From the NCBI GenBank assembly GCA_030597485.1, contig JAUVRU010000128.1, positions 1 to 6,411 on the forward strand: a DNA stretch of 6,411 nt, written 5' to 3'. Position numbers and translations under genes: made by a program. The notes below the pieces were generated by a model. It did not search any database. It was not told the origin of the DNA and worked only from the letters and a program-made list of their open reading frames with translations. Shown here in pieces: positions 6,287-6,411 of this stretch. The stretch is from Anaerolineae bacterium. GTDB lineage: Bacteria > Chloroflexota > Anaerolineae > 4572-78 > NAK82. Numbering within the stretch: the first letter of the stretch is position 1; every line of letters begins with the position of its first letter.

Positions 6287-6401
6287 AGCTCCTCCAGACT
6301 GGCGTGGATAGCGTTCCCGCCCATCGTGACAGGTCCGGTCGCCCCCCAATTGGGTCGGGTGTGTTGATGAGGCTCATCGCTGTTTGGTATCGATCATCTT
6401 C
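6287..6401 (-). pseudogene. Remnant of a third MttB-family methyltransferase gene
   Basis: Read on the minus strand, 6398-6342 encodes DDRYQTAMSLINTPDPIGG. Nine of its first 13 residues match NDRYQLVISLINT of the complete MttB protein at 252-1694, and PDPIGG matches that protein's PGPIGG about 70 residues further on. From 6342, in the frame shifted by one base, the sequence continues ATGPVTMGGNAIHASLEEL, matching ATGPVTMAGN and the helix after it. So this is MttB DNA with about 70 codons deleted between LINT and PGPIGG, one G missing from the G-run (6342-6347), and a TGA at 6402-6404 just before the first conserved residues. Homology ends at the hydrolase ATG. More may lie beyond the window edge. 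No product is expected. Confidence 0.78.
6289..6295 (-). promoter_or_regulatory. Ribosome binding site of the hydrolase, formed from MttB remnant codons
   Basis: On the minus strand GGAGGAG precedes the ATG at 6286, with two bases between them (four from the GGAGG core). The spacing is short, but the motif is strong and no better site serves the next ATG, whose first base is at 6274. The same bases read LEEL in the frame of the decayed MttB gene. Confidence 0.65.
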
Positions 6402-6411
6402 TCATTGTGTG

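Noticed and set aside
6287..6349. Upstream extension of the hydrolase to an ATG at 6349 (MGGDRTCHDG...)
   Set aside because: That stretch reads as MttB family in another frame, and the strong ribosome binding site points to the ATG at 6286.

Overview
The window looks like an accessory catabolic region from a bacterial chromosome of moderately high GC. It holds four complete plus-strand genes preceded by the tail of a fifth, and one minus-strand gene that meets them tail to tail. The taxon cannot be fixed from the sequence. The mix of MttB-family paralogs, a class III aminotransferase, a TIM-barrel isomerase and a LarA-like protein, plus a GTAGGGGC...GCCCCTAC-bounded intergenic repeat, suggests to me an environmental Chloroflexota-type bacterium. 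This is a low-confidence inference.

Layout. (1) Positions 1-221 are the C-terminal end of an MttB (trimethylamine methyltransferase) family protein. (2) Positions 252-1694 are a second, complete MttB-family protein without any in-frame amber codon, so it is a non-pyrrolysine member. (3) Positions 1695-1925 are intergenic and contain a compact GC-rich repeat element (1740-1850) with 8-bp terminal inverted repeats, about four tandem 20-bp units and two hairpins. (4) Positions 1926-3287 are a PLP-dependent class III aminotransferase with an inserted four-cysteine motif. (5) Positions 3312-4172 are a sugar phosphate isomerase/epimerase-like TIM barrel. (6) From about 4288 to 5514 lies a LarA-like (nickel-pincer lactate racemase superfamily) protein whose start codon is problematic. 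(7) Positions 5558-6286, minus strand, are an isochorismatase-like cysteine hydrolase. (8) Positions 6287-6401, minus strand, are the wreck of a third MttB-family gene, with a large internal deletion, a one-base frameshift and an upstream stop.

How the genes may work together. The plus-strand genes are closely spaced except for the repeat-bearing gap, so they may be one or two transcription units. MttB-family proteins remove a methyl group from quaternary or tertiary amines and pass it to a corrinoid protein. An aminotransferase, a sugar-type epimerase and a 2-hydroxyacid racemase-like enzyme next to them fit breakdown of a methylated amine with a chiral hydroxylated carbon skeleton, with the amidase-like hydrolase as a possible side step. 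The substrate is unknown. No corrinoid protein, corrinoid:folate methyltransferase, reductive activase or LarB/C/E cofactor gene lies in the window, so these partners would have to be encoded elsewhere.

The most interesting observations are the MttB remnant whose codons supply the ribosome binding site of the hydrolase, an 11-bp tandem duplication that apparently changed the hydrolase C-terminus, and a probable ATG-to-ACG start in the LarA-like gene.
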